Translations under genes and position numbers: made by a program | Shown: positions 8,154-16,742 of the stretch, one piece after another | Position numbering within the stretch: position 1 is the stretch's first letter | Layout: each line of letters begins with the position of its first letter | The notes under the pieces: generated by a model | Told to the model about the DNA's origin: nothing | Database searches by the model: none | Seen by the model: only the letters and a program-made list of their open reading frames with translations | Assembly (NCBI GenBank): GCA_964511215.1 | Contig: CAZEER010000049.1 | Location: forward strand, 1 to 18,232 | Reading direction: 5' to 3' | DNA length: 18,232 nt | Source of the DNA: CAZEER01 sp964511215 | GTDB taxonomy: Bacteria > Fidelibacterota > Marinisomatia > Marinisomatales > UBA1611

Positions 8154-9062
8154 TTGTTGTCTGTTTTAACTTTATAGTGAAGGTTATAATCTGTCTCTTA
8201 GAATTAAAACAAATAATGCCTTCAGGATTGTAAAGTGAAAAAAAATATTTTATTAACTGTTTTTATATTTATTGTTTCGTGTGGGAGGGAGACAGATCAA
8301 AACCTTTTTTCTTTTAAATCTGGTGGTATAGACAGAAGGTATATTATTTACATCCCAAAATCAGCACCTCACAACGCACCCCTCGTTTTTGTGTTACATG
8401 GCCTTGGGGGAACCGCTGAGCTTATAAGAGAATATTCCCAAATGGATAAGGTTGCAGAAAAGTACGGTTTCGCCGTTTGTTACCCACAAGGAACTGGTGG
8501 GAGTGAAAACACAGAGTACACTAAAAAAGGTACTCCGTTTTGGAATGTTGGGTATGAAACCCATAAAAATGAAACCGTAGATGATGTTTTGTTTATCACC
8601 GATTTGGCAAAACATTTACAATTGGAGTTTAATCTTGACCCAGAAAAAACATTTTGTTCAGGAATGTCTAATGGGGGAGACATGAGCTATCTTTTGGCCT
8701 GTCAAGCGCCAGGTGTTTTTCGCGCAATCGCACCTATAACAGGCTGTATGATGGAGTGGATATATAGTTCATGTAATAAAGAAAACCCTATACCTGTTTT
8801 TCAGGTACACGGAACAGATGATAATACAACATACTATGATGGCGATGTAGAGAACAAAGATCGGTGGGGGGCATACATGGGGGTAGAAACAACTATAAAG
8901 CTCTGGGTAGATCGAAACCAGTGTCTAAAGCTAACATCCGACACTCTTCCAGATATTAACAAGGGCGATGGTAGTTTTGTTGTTACTGAAAAATATTCTT
9001 TGGGGTTAAACAATAATGAGGTTTGGTTTTATAAAGTTATTAACGGTGGCCACGATTGGCCC
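7562..9062 (+). repeat. Tandem esterase duplication with preserved identical DNA blocks
   Basis: The two adjacent esterase genes share exact blocks: 21 bases at 7562-7582 and 8714-8734 (encoding VFRAIAP), and 23 bases at 7891-7913 and 9040-9062 (around the catalytic His, NGGHDWP). Synonymous positions elsewhere have diverged, so the duplication is not recent. The identical blocks could reflect constraint or occasional gene conversion. Confidence 0.7.
8185..8190 (+). promoter_or_regulatory. Possible internal -10 box before the second esterase
   Basis: A perfect TATAAT lies in the 81-bp spacer between the two esterase genes, the only loose junction of the operon. No convincing -35 sits 16-18 bp upstream. 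If active, it would let the last gene be expressed on its own with a leader of about 40 bases. Confidence 0.25.
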
Positions 9063-9158
9063 CAGGGTTGGCCTAAAAACTCAGGAAACCAAGACCTAAA
9101 CACCAGTGAAGAAATCTGGAGATTTTTTAAACACACCATCACCAATCGGGAGATATAA
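8235..9158 (+). CDS. Lipoprotein CE1/PHB-depolymerase-type esterase, paralogue of the preceding gene
   Basis: This 307-residue protein has a GTG start with AGGA (8224-8227) 7 bases upstream. The leader ends in a good lipobox, IVSC, with C16 as the lipidated cysteine, so the enzyme is probably membrane-anchored. Catalytic residues line up with the upstream paralogue: S145 in GMSNGG, D195 in HGTDD and H273 in GGHDWPQ. Long stretches are shared (NETVDDV, GGDMSYLLACQA, VFRAIAP, GCMM-WIYSSC), and two exact DNA blocks of 21 and 23 bases persist, which shows tandem duplication. It lacks the dockerin-like tail and has a longer insert after CYPQG. It is the last gene of the operon, followed directly by a terminator. 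Substrate alternatives are the same as for its paralogue. Confidence 0.9.
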   Translation: MKKNILLTVFIFIVSCGRETDQNLFSFKSGGIDRRYIIYIPKSAPHNAPLVFVLHGLGGTAELIREYSQMDKVAEKYGFAVCYPQGTGGSENTEYTKKGTPFWNVGYETHKNETVDDVLFITDLAKHLQLEFNLDPEKTFCSGMSNGGDMSYLLACQAPGVFRAIAPITGCMMEWIYSSCNKENPIPVFQVHGTDDNTTYYDGDVENKDRWGAYMGVETTIKLWVDRNQCLKLTSDTLPDINKGDGSFVVTEKYSLGLNNNEVWFYKVINGGHDWPQGWPKNSGNQDLNTSEEIWRFFKHTITNREI

Positions 9159-9186
9159 AACCGAAGATTTTATATCTCTGTTTTTT
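9150..9186 (+). terminator. Rho-independent terminator of the plus-strand operon
   Basis: A perfect 11-bp stem (9150-9160 with 9168-9178) encloses the 7-base loop CCGAAGA and is followed by TGTTTTTT (9179-9186). The left arm begins inside the last codons of the esterase. On the minus strand the same hairpin lies just after the PorV-like stop and carries a CTTCGG loop, but no T-tract follows there, so termination in that direction is less certain. Confidence 0.85.
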
Positions 9187-10267
9187 ACAGCTTTATTATC
9201 AGGCCTATTTGAGACGTAACACCAAGCCTACCCATATCGGACACAGAATAGTCTACACTAAGATTATACGGTATATATTTAAAGTTTTTCGACGAAAGTC
9301 CAATACCCCACGAAAAACGGTTAACATAATTTTTTAATTCAAAAGGTTCGGTTGATGTTTTTAACGATACGTTGTCAGTGGAATCGTCATAGTGAAGGTA
9401 GTCTCTTTTTATGCCGGCCCGAAAACAAATTAGTTCTTTGGCTTTTAATTCAGACCCAAATGAAAAATATGGGTTTAAATCTCTACTGTCACAATAATCA
9501 ATATTAAGTGTGTTTGTAAATGCTGCACTGTTTATGATAGACCCCGGTCCGATCGGCTTAAAAGAAAGGCCCAACCTAAAAGTCATCGGTATTGGCCATT
9601 CTTCTGTTCTAAGGTTCGCAACAACATCTGGGTTTCCATCGAGATCTTCATATGGGTCAACGTCAATCTTTTGGTCTGTGCCACTCAGCTTCATTTTTGT
9701 ACCAAAATTTGTGATGGACATGCCAACTTTCAACCCAGAAAAACGACTGGTGTAAAGTGAGCCCGCATCAAGAGCCAGTGCGCTTGCTGATGTATAAGAG
9801 ATTGACTCGTGAATGGTTTTTATCTGAATCCCTACATTAAACCGGTCGCTCATGCTTTTAGAGTAGGCCATACCTGCCGCCATATTTGATGCGGAAAACG
9901 TGGTTCCGTCCCCATTTGGAAATATTTCTGTTGTTCTTTCCATAGTTCCCATATCTAAATAATTTAAGCTTATACCCATATTTCCAATTGGACCCATTGG
10001 AACCACAACAGCAAGGTAGCTGTGTTTTAAATCAAATATCCAGTCGGTCTGGTTGATGCTAATCTCTGTTTTTTTAACACTTGCAATGCCTGCGGGGTTC
10101 CAATAAAGGGCCGTTGGTCCGTTGACATCTGCGGTGGTCGCGCCCGCCAAACCTGAAGCCCTACCACCAACGCCAATCTTTAAAAAATTAGCGGCTGACG
10201 TTCCCACATTATCAAATTGCCCAAAAATAAAAAAAACGGATATAAAATAAAAAACAAACAATCTCAT
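9185..10267 (-). CDS. PorV/PorQ-family outer-membrane beta-barrel protein
   Basis: About 360 residues with a signal peptide (MRLFVFYFISVFFIFGQ). The mature N-terminus matches PorV/PorQ-like proteins: SAANFLKIGVGGRASGLAGA, then TALYWNPAGIAS. Alternating hydrophobic strands run to the end, which finishes in hydrophobic residues (GLIIKL) as outer-membrane barrels often do. PorV acts as a shuttle in type IX secretion, passing substrates with a C-terminal signal to the attachment complex. Other members of this broad family have FadL-like or unknown roles. The preferred ATG at 10267 shares one base with the stop of the upstream gene (TGATG). A GTG one codon earlier at 10270 would give GTGA. Either way translation is coupled. 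The upstream neighbour carries a type IX-like tail, which fits a PorV role, but that link is inference. Confidence 0.85.
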   Translation of the reverse strand: MRLFVFYFISVFFIFGQFDNVGTSAANFLKIGVGGRASGLAGATTADVNGPTALYWNPAGIASVKKTEISINQTDWIFDLKHSYLAVVVPMGPIGNMGISLNYLDMGTMERTTEIFPNGDGTTFSASNMAAGMAYSKSMSDRFNVGIQIKTIHESISYTSASALALDAGSLYTSRFSGLKVGMSITNFGTKMKLSGTDQKIDVDPYEDLDGNPDVVANLRTEEWPIPMTFRLGLSFKPIGPGSIINSAAFTNTLNIDYCDSRDLNPYFSFGSELKAKELICFRAGIKRDYLHYDDSTDNVSLKTSTEPFELKNYVNRFSWGIGLSSKNFKYIPYNLSVDYSVSDMGRLGVTSQIGLIIKL

Positions 10268-13200
10268 CACTTGATCACCGCAAACTTTCCAACAAATTCT
10301 TCTTTATTGTTGCCATCGTTTGAGATCACGTGAAATATATAGACACCAAAAGCAATATCTTGTTTATTATATGTTGTGAGATTCCACGCCTCAATGCTTG
10401 GACCCCTATAGCCCGAGCTAGACGGGTTGTGGTATAATAGTTGAACCAAGTCTCCAGAGTTGTTATAAATTCTTATAACACACTCAGGAGGAAGATGGGT
10501 AAACTGGATTTCTCGCACAAAAGACAGCTGCTCATATATGGATGTGACAACATAAGGGTTGGGCACCACTTTTATCCTTTCTAGATCCACGTTGGATAAG
10601 CCATATTTATCTTCCACGGTGTTGATTGTGTATGTGTCTTGACCCGGAATGAGTGGGTTTGCAATAAACACCTTAAGAACATCTCCTTGATTAAAAAAAA
10701 ACTTATCTTTTTCCCAGTTAATCACCCAACCCATTTGATTAGCATCAAATGAATAGTGAACAAGGGAGTCCGAAGAATATGTCGTGTGGGTTGGTATAAA
10801 CTGGAAACTCTCTGTGATTCTATAGCCATAAACCCAGGAGGAGTCTAAAGAGGTGTCTTGGCCGGTAAAAACAGAATCTGTTTTTATGGTGCTGTCTCGA
10901 GCCCAAATACTTCCAGTTGGTTTGGTGGTTCCCGCTGTTTGGTATGCTGCAACATTTAATCTAATATCGTTTTCAACGTCCCAAACTTCAAACGGCAACA
11001 GAACCGTGTCAATTTCTTCCGAACCATATAAAGTTAGAATATTATAATAAGAAGCGACCGAACCTTCCTCAGTAAAACGAAACTCAAGGTCGTTACGTAG
11101 GTTTGTTGTTGGGGGTGGTGCACCAATATCCCCCACAAAGTTTGTCGGTAAAGTACTCATATAAGACCACCACGTTGCCCTGTTGGCGCTTGCGTGCCCA
11201 AGAACGACGTTGTTTATTTTACTTGCTGATGTGGTGTCTTCTNNNNNNNNNNNNNNNNNNNNNNNNNNNNNNNNNNNNNNNNNNNNNNNNNNNNNNNNNN
11301 NNNNNNNNNNNNNNNNNNNNNNNNNNNNNNNNNNNNNNNNNNTGACCCTTGCTTTTTAAGTTTTCATCTGTAACCTCAGAAAAGCCTAAAAAATCTACCA
11401 TAAACGGGTCTGCTGGAATTGCCTCAAACACAGCTGTTGAGCTACCTGTGTGTACTATGTTTTCTACACCCCCTTTTTTAACACCTGCGGCTGTTGGCTG
11501 TGGTATTAATGCAACAGTATTGTCGTTAGGTATATATGCATCTTTTGCCTTGGGGTTTTCCATTGGGTCTACGGGTGAACCCGCCCAATTATCGGGGCCG
11601 TCATAAGCCGTAACAGAATACCAGTATTCATATCCATTAATAATGTTTTCATCTATATATATATATTTCATGCCCGACTCTGATCCAAGATTGTAATATA
11701 CTAAAGGGTCTGACATCGGATAACCGCCAGATATCCCGTCAATTTTATCATAAATTACAAGGGGTTCATATATGTCTGTTGGGTTTCCGTTTAAATCTGT
11801 GATAACCCTACCCCAGCTACTGCCCCGGTCTGTGCTCTTGTAAACCCTGTATCCTTGAAATTCATTTGTTCCTGTTACGGGATCTATCGAAGACTCACTC
11901 CTGTTGTCCCAATACAAGACTATTTTTTCATCTCCGTGTTTTGCGCGCACAAGAGGCTGTTCGGGGGGCTGGGGACTTGAACAACCGTTTGTATATAAAG
12001 ACTGAAACATTTTAGCGTTTCTCAATAGATCTATTTCGTTTATTCCCAGAAAATCTGCGAAGGTAAACACCACAGATTCTCCTGGGGCTACGTTTAGCGC
12101 GGGAACAACCTCATTTTCACTGTTTATAGTTTCAGGTCCCCCAGAAGCCATAATCCACGTAACGTCTGGCCCATAAGTGTAGGGTTTTCCATAAATATCA
12201 GTTTGGTGGGGTGAAGTATTGTCTGGCTCTTCAATGCCACCTAAAAGTTGAATATTATAAGCCTCTACATCGCTTTGTGTATCATTGCTCCACTCAACGG
12301 TGTGAAACGCAGACACACCGTACGACTGAGTTGTACTATCGTTTTTAAAGTGTTTGCACTCCAAAAACTTTAGGCCAGCCCAAGCAACGCCTGTAGATAG
12401 AAACCCCTCAGACTTGTCATCTGGGTCCCACATTATGGCTAGGTTTTCTAGTAGGTGTGCGTCTGTTGTGTCAGATAGTTTTTCTGCTATATGAGGATCG
12501 TTGGGTTTTATAAAAAGGCTCAGGTCGTCTGTCCATTCATTCCACCCTTGTTCTGGGGTGTCGGGGTCGCTGTTTACTCCTAAATACAGATCTTTAAGGG
12601 TGTCTTTTCCAACGTTTGTGAGTTTTTGAATAAAAATAAAGCCATCATTCCCAAATGTGTTGCTGTAATTAAGAACCCAGATGTCTATCCTTATGTTCAG
12701 TGGACCAACGCCATTGTTACTTGAAAAGGTGTTTCCATATTCTGGGTCATTGTCGGTTACAACAAAGTATGCCTCTCTATCTGCTTGAACCCCCGGCCCA
12801 CATGGCGCATCTGGGAAACCCTCAGGTCCCAGCCTTGGCTCCACTCCAGGAAAATATAGTGTGTCCTCTGGTTCCTTTGAGGCGTTGTATATAATTGATC
12901 TAAATGTATCTCCAGTTGTTGTTTCAATGGGCCACTGGCTTGGCCAGGACTCAGGTTTATCACTGAAGGCGATACCAATGTTGGCTTCTGTGTCTACGTA
13001 TCCAGCATCATATCCTGGTAGTGGCTCAAACTCTTCGTCGTGGTCTCTCGCAGACCACATTGTACCAACACTGACTGATGGAACTCCGTTTTTTAGAGCT
13101 CCGACCATAGGTGCCGCGGTCCAATAATAGGTGCAACACCCGTTCATCAACATACTTCCTGATGGAAACTCGTGATTTAACCCCCATGGATCATAACCAT

Positions 13201-13420
13201 ATACTCCCATATTAGACATACGGAGAACAACATTTCCCTTGTCTAAAACACTCCTTTTTCTATCTTGAGTGCTTGCGGTTTTTGAAGAAATTCGTGAGCG
13301 TTCTTTTTTTACAGCAATATATTTATTATAGTATTCTTTCTTTGACAGTCCTGATGTTTGCTGAGCCATCACCACAGACAAAAGAAAAAACAATCTTATA
13401 GTCACCCCTTTAATAGCCAA
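10267..13420 (-). CDS. Large secreted protein with fibronectin-III region and type IX secretion-like C-terminal domain, interrupted by assembly gap
   Basis: A leader (MAIKGVTIRLFFLLSVVMA-QQ) predicts export. The N-terminal 450 residues, with the tract GVYGYDPWGLNHEFPSGS, I do not recognise as a named domain. A fibronectin-III unit spans about residues 480-610 (KIVLYWDNRSE, FQGYRVYKSTDRG, YEYWYSVTAYDGP). The C-terminus has VVPNPYVV, RIYNNSGDLV and AFGVYIFHV and ends in KFAVIK, an FlgD-like/type A sorting-like fold. The frame before the gap at 11243-11342 stops at 11219 if read straight through. The frame after it (EDTTSASKINNVV onward from 11241) is open into the C-terminal part, so these are one gene, and the gap length should be a multiple of 3. 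The TTG start at 13420 has AGGGA upstream and overlaps the receptor gene by 11 bp. GTG at 13405 is an alternative. It is probably a surface partner of the receptor. Confidence 0.85.
11243..11342. other. Assembly gap (100 N) inside the secreted FN3-protein gene
   Basis: Exactly 100 N of filler. The frames on its two sides differ by one base when read across 100 N, although both belong to the same kind of protein. Confidence 0.97.
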
Positions 13421-16400
13421 CGCTTATCCCTATTTCAATATGGCGAGGAGGACTAAAGTTATATGGCTTCCAAACATACATTGGTGACTGACCCGTGTCA
13501 AGCGTGGCGTCTGGCTCTCCTGTTGTGTTGTCAACAGAAAGTACGTTTGCCCTATTTGTTAGATTGGAAATATCGCTAAAAAAACGAATGTTTAGATTTT
13601 TAAACACTTTATCATAATATAGTTTTAAGTCTATATTGTTTGTAGGAGGCATTCTCCCCGAATATTGTTTATCTATAGGCCTTGCCCTTGCATCTTCTGG
13701 TGTATATGGAAACCCGCTTCCATAGCTACCAAGCATACTGACACCAAGACCAGATTTATGTATATAGTTAAGTCTTATGTTTGCGGTGTGTGTTTGGTCC
13801 CAGGGCATTGTGTAGGTGTGATTAAAGTCCCGCCAATCATACCCCGATGCCCATTCAGCCACGTACCAGTGATAGTCACTTGAGGGCGCATTTCCTTCTG
13901 CTTTTGAAACTGTATAGTTGGCCTCCCAATCAAGACCCCCAGAAAACAACTTTTTTAAAGATATTTCTAAACCCCTTGAGTTTGCATAGTCCATGTTTTC
14001 ATAAATTGCATATTGGCTAGGGTCGGCGTCATATCTTTTTGATGCAATATAGTCAAACATGTCTTTATAGTAGAGATTTATTTTAATTACATATTTACTT
14101 CCTATTCTGGTTCGGATTCCTGTTTCATATTGAACAGATCTCTGTGGGTTAATATTGGGGGTTCCAACCTCTGGTATATACCAGTCAGTAATATTATATG
14201 GAAACGGGTAGTATGGGTTACCATACAAAAACTCTTGGGCGAGGTTGTTTGCCTCATCAGACCACCCCGGCGGTTTGCCTCTATTTCCTTGGAAGTTTGA
14301 ATAGTTATACATGTTAATAAGGTCGGGAAATTGATAAAACTGACCATATGAAAAGTGAAATGCAGTTCGCTCTGTTATGGGGTATCCAACACCTATTCGT
14401 GGACTCCACTGATCCTTAATTGGCGCTTTTGGCGCAGGGGAAAATCCGGTTCTATTGCCCTCGTTATCTCTTTTTATATAACCCCAAATCAGGGTTGCCT
14501 TTTCAGTATCCGACAGGGTGTTTAGTTCATTGGGGTCTATAACCATCTCTTGTCCTGAGTTATCTGTGAACATATAACCAAGCTCTCTTGTGGGGTCTGG
14601 GTAGGTGCTGTTTGGGTTTAGCCTGTCATACCTTATACCAATGTTAATAACAATGTCGCTAAATTCTATTTTATCTTGAACATACCAATTCATTGAACTT
14701 GGTTCATAGTTCCAAAGCAAGAAACTTGCGTCTGATGAGTTGCCAAAAAAACCGCCTCCTATACCTGACCCCCAAAATTCACCAAGGTTGTATTTTCTAG
14801 ATTCTACCCCTGTTTTTATTTGGTGGCGGTCCCCCACCTGCCAAGTTAAGGTTCCACCCACCGTAGTGTAGTCAGAATGATACCACCAGTAATCGTGGTT
14901 CGTTGAGGTTGCTATTCGGACTGAATCTCCATAATTGTTATAGATACTATAGCTGCTCCAAAACTCATAGTTTGAGGTGCCATCATAGTCGTCTGCGCTA
15001 CTGGAAGGTGGGTCAACGCCGTATGTATATGATCTATTTCCATCCATGTCTTCAAACGGTTCTTCATCTGGTATTCCGTTCCCATCTGCGTCCCACATGT
15101 TCCAAACACCATCGCCATTCCAATCATTAAAATGTTCTCCGGTGTCCCAAACGTTATTGTTGTTTGTATCGTGCCAGTACTCTGCCGCATATTGACTCCA
15201 CACGCCATCTCCATTTAGATCTTTGAATGGTTCTGCATAATAACTAAGCCACAAAAAGTCGCCACCCGCAACTAAAGAAGGTGGTATATACCCATCCCAG
15301 CTTTCTGGTATTCTAAAAATCTTTGTGTAAAGTTCGTGTTCATTATTTAAGAGCGGGGCATATCCATTCCATTGGTTTCTCGAATATTTTTGATATTTTA
15401 GGTCAAAAAACATGTTTTCAGAAAGCGCATATGTTCCTTTAATTTGGATGTCTCGGGTGTGTTCGAACCCTGTTGAGTTCCTTTCTGGAATCATTCGAAA
15501 ATCCATTGAAAAACCCCTACCTTCATTGTAATAGTCGTTTAAGGATGTGCTTATTTTTATTTTTTGAAAAGGCCTAACAACCAACTTTATGTTATACCTT
15601 TTTTGGTGATTATAAATATTGTTGGTTTCAATTTGGCCCTTTGTAAGCTCTATTGGTTTGAAGGCACCGTCATCGGTTGTTATGTCTCCTAAAGCTAAGC
15701 TGTCTCCATCTTGAAAATCATACACACCATCACCATCTAAATCTTTTTTTAATACATCCCAAGGTAGGCGGGTTTTCCATAGAGCGGTTTTTGTGTTTAA
15801 AACATCACCATTTAAAAAAAAGGTTGCAAGGTTGGGGTTTTTAGGAAAAAGTGGCCCACTAATGCTGCCTTCCGTTCTATATAGGTCTTGGGCATGTATG
15901 TCTGGGTTAAACAACTTATCGAGCGCACCTCGAACGTGCCAGGAGTATTTTGAACTTCCTTCTTTTGTTACGATGTTTATAACTCCACTTGTTGCTTCTC
16001 CGTATTCTGCATTAAACGCACCGGTAATCATAGAAATTTCAGAAATAGCGTTTCTTGAAATATCTAAACCCATATCCCCATACAACGCATTCTCAACGAC
16101 AAAGCCATCAACAAGATATGTTATCTCACCAGAGCGCCCACCCCTAAAGTGATATCCGCCACCAACAATATAATTACCGCTGTGGTTTTGAACCACCCCA
16201 GCCATTGTAGATAGAATATCAGAAATGTTGTTTACCGGCATATTTTTCATTGTCTTGCTTTCTATTGTTGTTGTGGTGGCTGTTTGGTCTTTAATAATTA
16301 TCGGTTTTTTCGCAACCACAACAACCTCTTTTCCTTCTATCGCAGCTATTTCCATATTAAAGTCTAAAGAGGTCGTGCGATCGGCGTTAACAACAACTTC

Positions 16401-16652
16401 TTTCATTTTTATAGTTTTATAACCAACATATGTAACAAAAACAACATAGTTTGCTGCTGGAACGTTTATAATTAGATATTTTCCGTTTTCGTCTGTTGCT
16501 GTACCGATCGCGGTTCCTTCCAAATATATATTTACCCCAATGAGGGGCTCTCCCTTTGTGTTTTTAATTACACCTTTTATTTTTCCAGTTGACCCAGCAA
16601 AAACAAAAGAAAGAAAAATACAAATAAAGATTGTCTTTTTTAGTTTTTCCAT
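13410..16652 (-). CDS. TonB-dependent outer-membrane receptor with carboxypeptidase-regulatory-like N-terminal domain and calcium-type repeats
   Basis: A 1080-residue energised outer-membrane transporter. The signal peptide is residues 1-20. A carboxypeptidase-regulatory-like beta-sandwich follows at about 23-100 (GVIKNTKGEPLIGVNIYLEG, GTATDENGKYLI). A possible TonB-box stretch, KEVVVVAKKP, is at 108-117. The plug domain spans about 119-232 (SDILSTMAGVV, FRGGRSGEITYLVDG, GAFNAEYGEATSGVINIVT). The rest is beta-barrel, ending in the aromatic residue of GISVGY, as expected for barrel assembly. Asp/Asn/Gly-rich calcium-type loops occur at about 303-316 (DLDGDGVYDFQDGD) and in a triple repeat at about 474-540, probably in an extracellular loop. 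The architecture resembles SusC, but no SusD-like gene follows. Instead the next gene is a large secreted FN3 protein starting before this stop codon. The ligand is unknown. Confidence 0.95.
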   Translation of the reverse strand: MEKLKKTIFICIFLSFVFAGSTGKIKGVIKNTKGEPLIGVNIYLEGTAIGTATDENGKYLIINVPAANYVVFVTYVGYKTIKMKEVVVNADRTTSLDFNMEIAAIEGKEVVVVAKKPIIIKDQTATTTTIESKTMKNMPVNNISDILSTMAGVVQNHSGNYIVGGGYHFRGGRSGEITYLVDGFVVENALYGDMGLDISRNAISEISMITGAFNAEYGEATSGVINIVTKEGSSKYSWHVRGALDKLFNPDIHAQDLYRTEGSISGPLFPKNPNLATFFLNGDVLNTKTALWKTRLPWDVLKKDLDGDGVYDFQDGDSLALGDITTDDGAFKPIELTKGQIETNNIYNHQKRYNIKLVVRPFQKIKISTSLNDYYNEGRGFSMDFRMIPERNSTGFEHTRDIQIKGTYALSENMFFDLKYQKYSRNQWNGYAPLLNNEHELYTKIFRIPESWDGYIPPSLVAGGDFLWLSYYAEPFKDLNGDGVWSQYAAEYWHDTNNNNVWDTGEHFNDWNGDGVWNMWDADGNGIPDEEPFEDMDGNRSYTYGVDPPSSSADDYDGTSNYEFWSSYSIYNNYGDSVRIATSTNHDYWWYHSDYTTVGGTLTWQVGDRHQIKTGVESRKYNLGEFWGSGIGGGFFGNSSDASFLLWNYEPSSMNWYVQDKIEFSDIVINIGIRYDRLNPNSTYPDPTRELGYMFTDNSGQEMVIDPNELNTLSDTEKATLIWGYIKRDNEGNRTGFSPAPKAPIKDQWSPRIGVGYPITERTAFHFSYGQFYQFPDLINMYNYSNFQGNRGKPPGWSDEANNLAQEFLYGNPYYPFPYNITDWYIPEVGTPNINPQRSVQYETGIRTRIGSKYVIKINLYYKDMFDYIASKRYDADPSQYAIYENMDYANSRGLEISLKKLFSGGLDWEANYTVSKAEGNAPSSDYHWYVAEWASGYDWRDFNHTYTMPWDQTHTANIRLNYIHKSGLGVSMLGSYGSGFPYTPEDARARPIDKQYSGRMPPTNNIDLKLYYDKVFKNLNIRFFSDISNLTNRANVLSVDNTTGEPDATLDTGQSPMYVWKPYNFSPPRHIEIGISVGY
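15033..15233 (-). repeat. Threefold Asp/Asn/Gly-rich calcium-type repeat within the TonB-dependent receptor
   Basis: Within residues about 474-540 of the receptor three copies of an E-x-F-x-D-x-[ND]-G unit appear: EPFKDLNGDGVW, EHFNDWNGDGVW and EPFEDMDGNRSY. Between them lie HDTNNNNVWDTG and DADGNGIPDE. The spacing of Asp, Asn and Gly resembles EF-hand-like or thrombospondin type 3 calcium loops. Calcium binding is inferred from the pattern. Confidence 0.7.
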
Positions 16653-16742
16653 CGGGATTTGTGAAGTTTTTATATTAGTTTATAAAAGCAAATTACATAA
16701 AAATAAAAATAAAATTTGTTTAATTTTTTAAAGGGGGGCGTT
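16653..16742. promoter_or_regulatory. Divergent promoter region between the receptor cassette and the anchor-J protein gene
   Basis: This 90-bp, very AT-rich spacer must hold the start signals for both directions. On the plus strand TTGTGA (16659-16664) and TATAAA (16681-16686) are 16 bp apart and would give a leader of about 50 bases. A strong ribosome site, AAGGGGGG (16731-16738), precedes the plus-strand ATG by 4 bases. On the minus strand several TATA-like hexamers occur and none stands out. The receptor's ATG lacks a clear Shine-Dalgarno. Confidence 0.4.

Noticed and set aside
12700..13127. Several plus- and minus-strand open frames of 60-90 codons overlapping the secreted FN3 gene
   Set aside because: Low-complexity or Ser/His-rich shadows without ribosome sites, contained in a well-supported gene.
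14903..15214. Open frames of 75 and 100 codons over the receptor's repeat block
   Set aside because: They exist because the repetitive Asp/Asn/Gly codons lack stops in other frames. They show no domain and no start signal.
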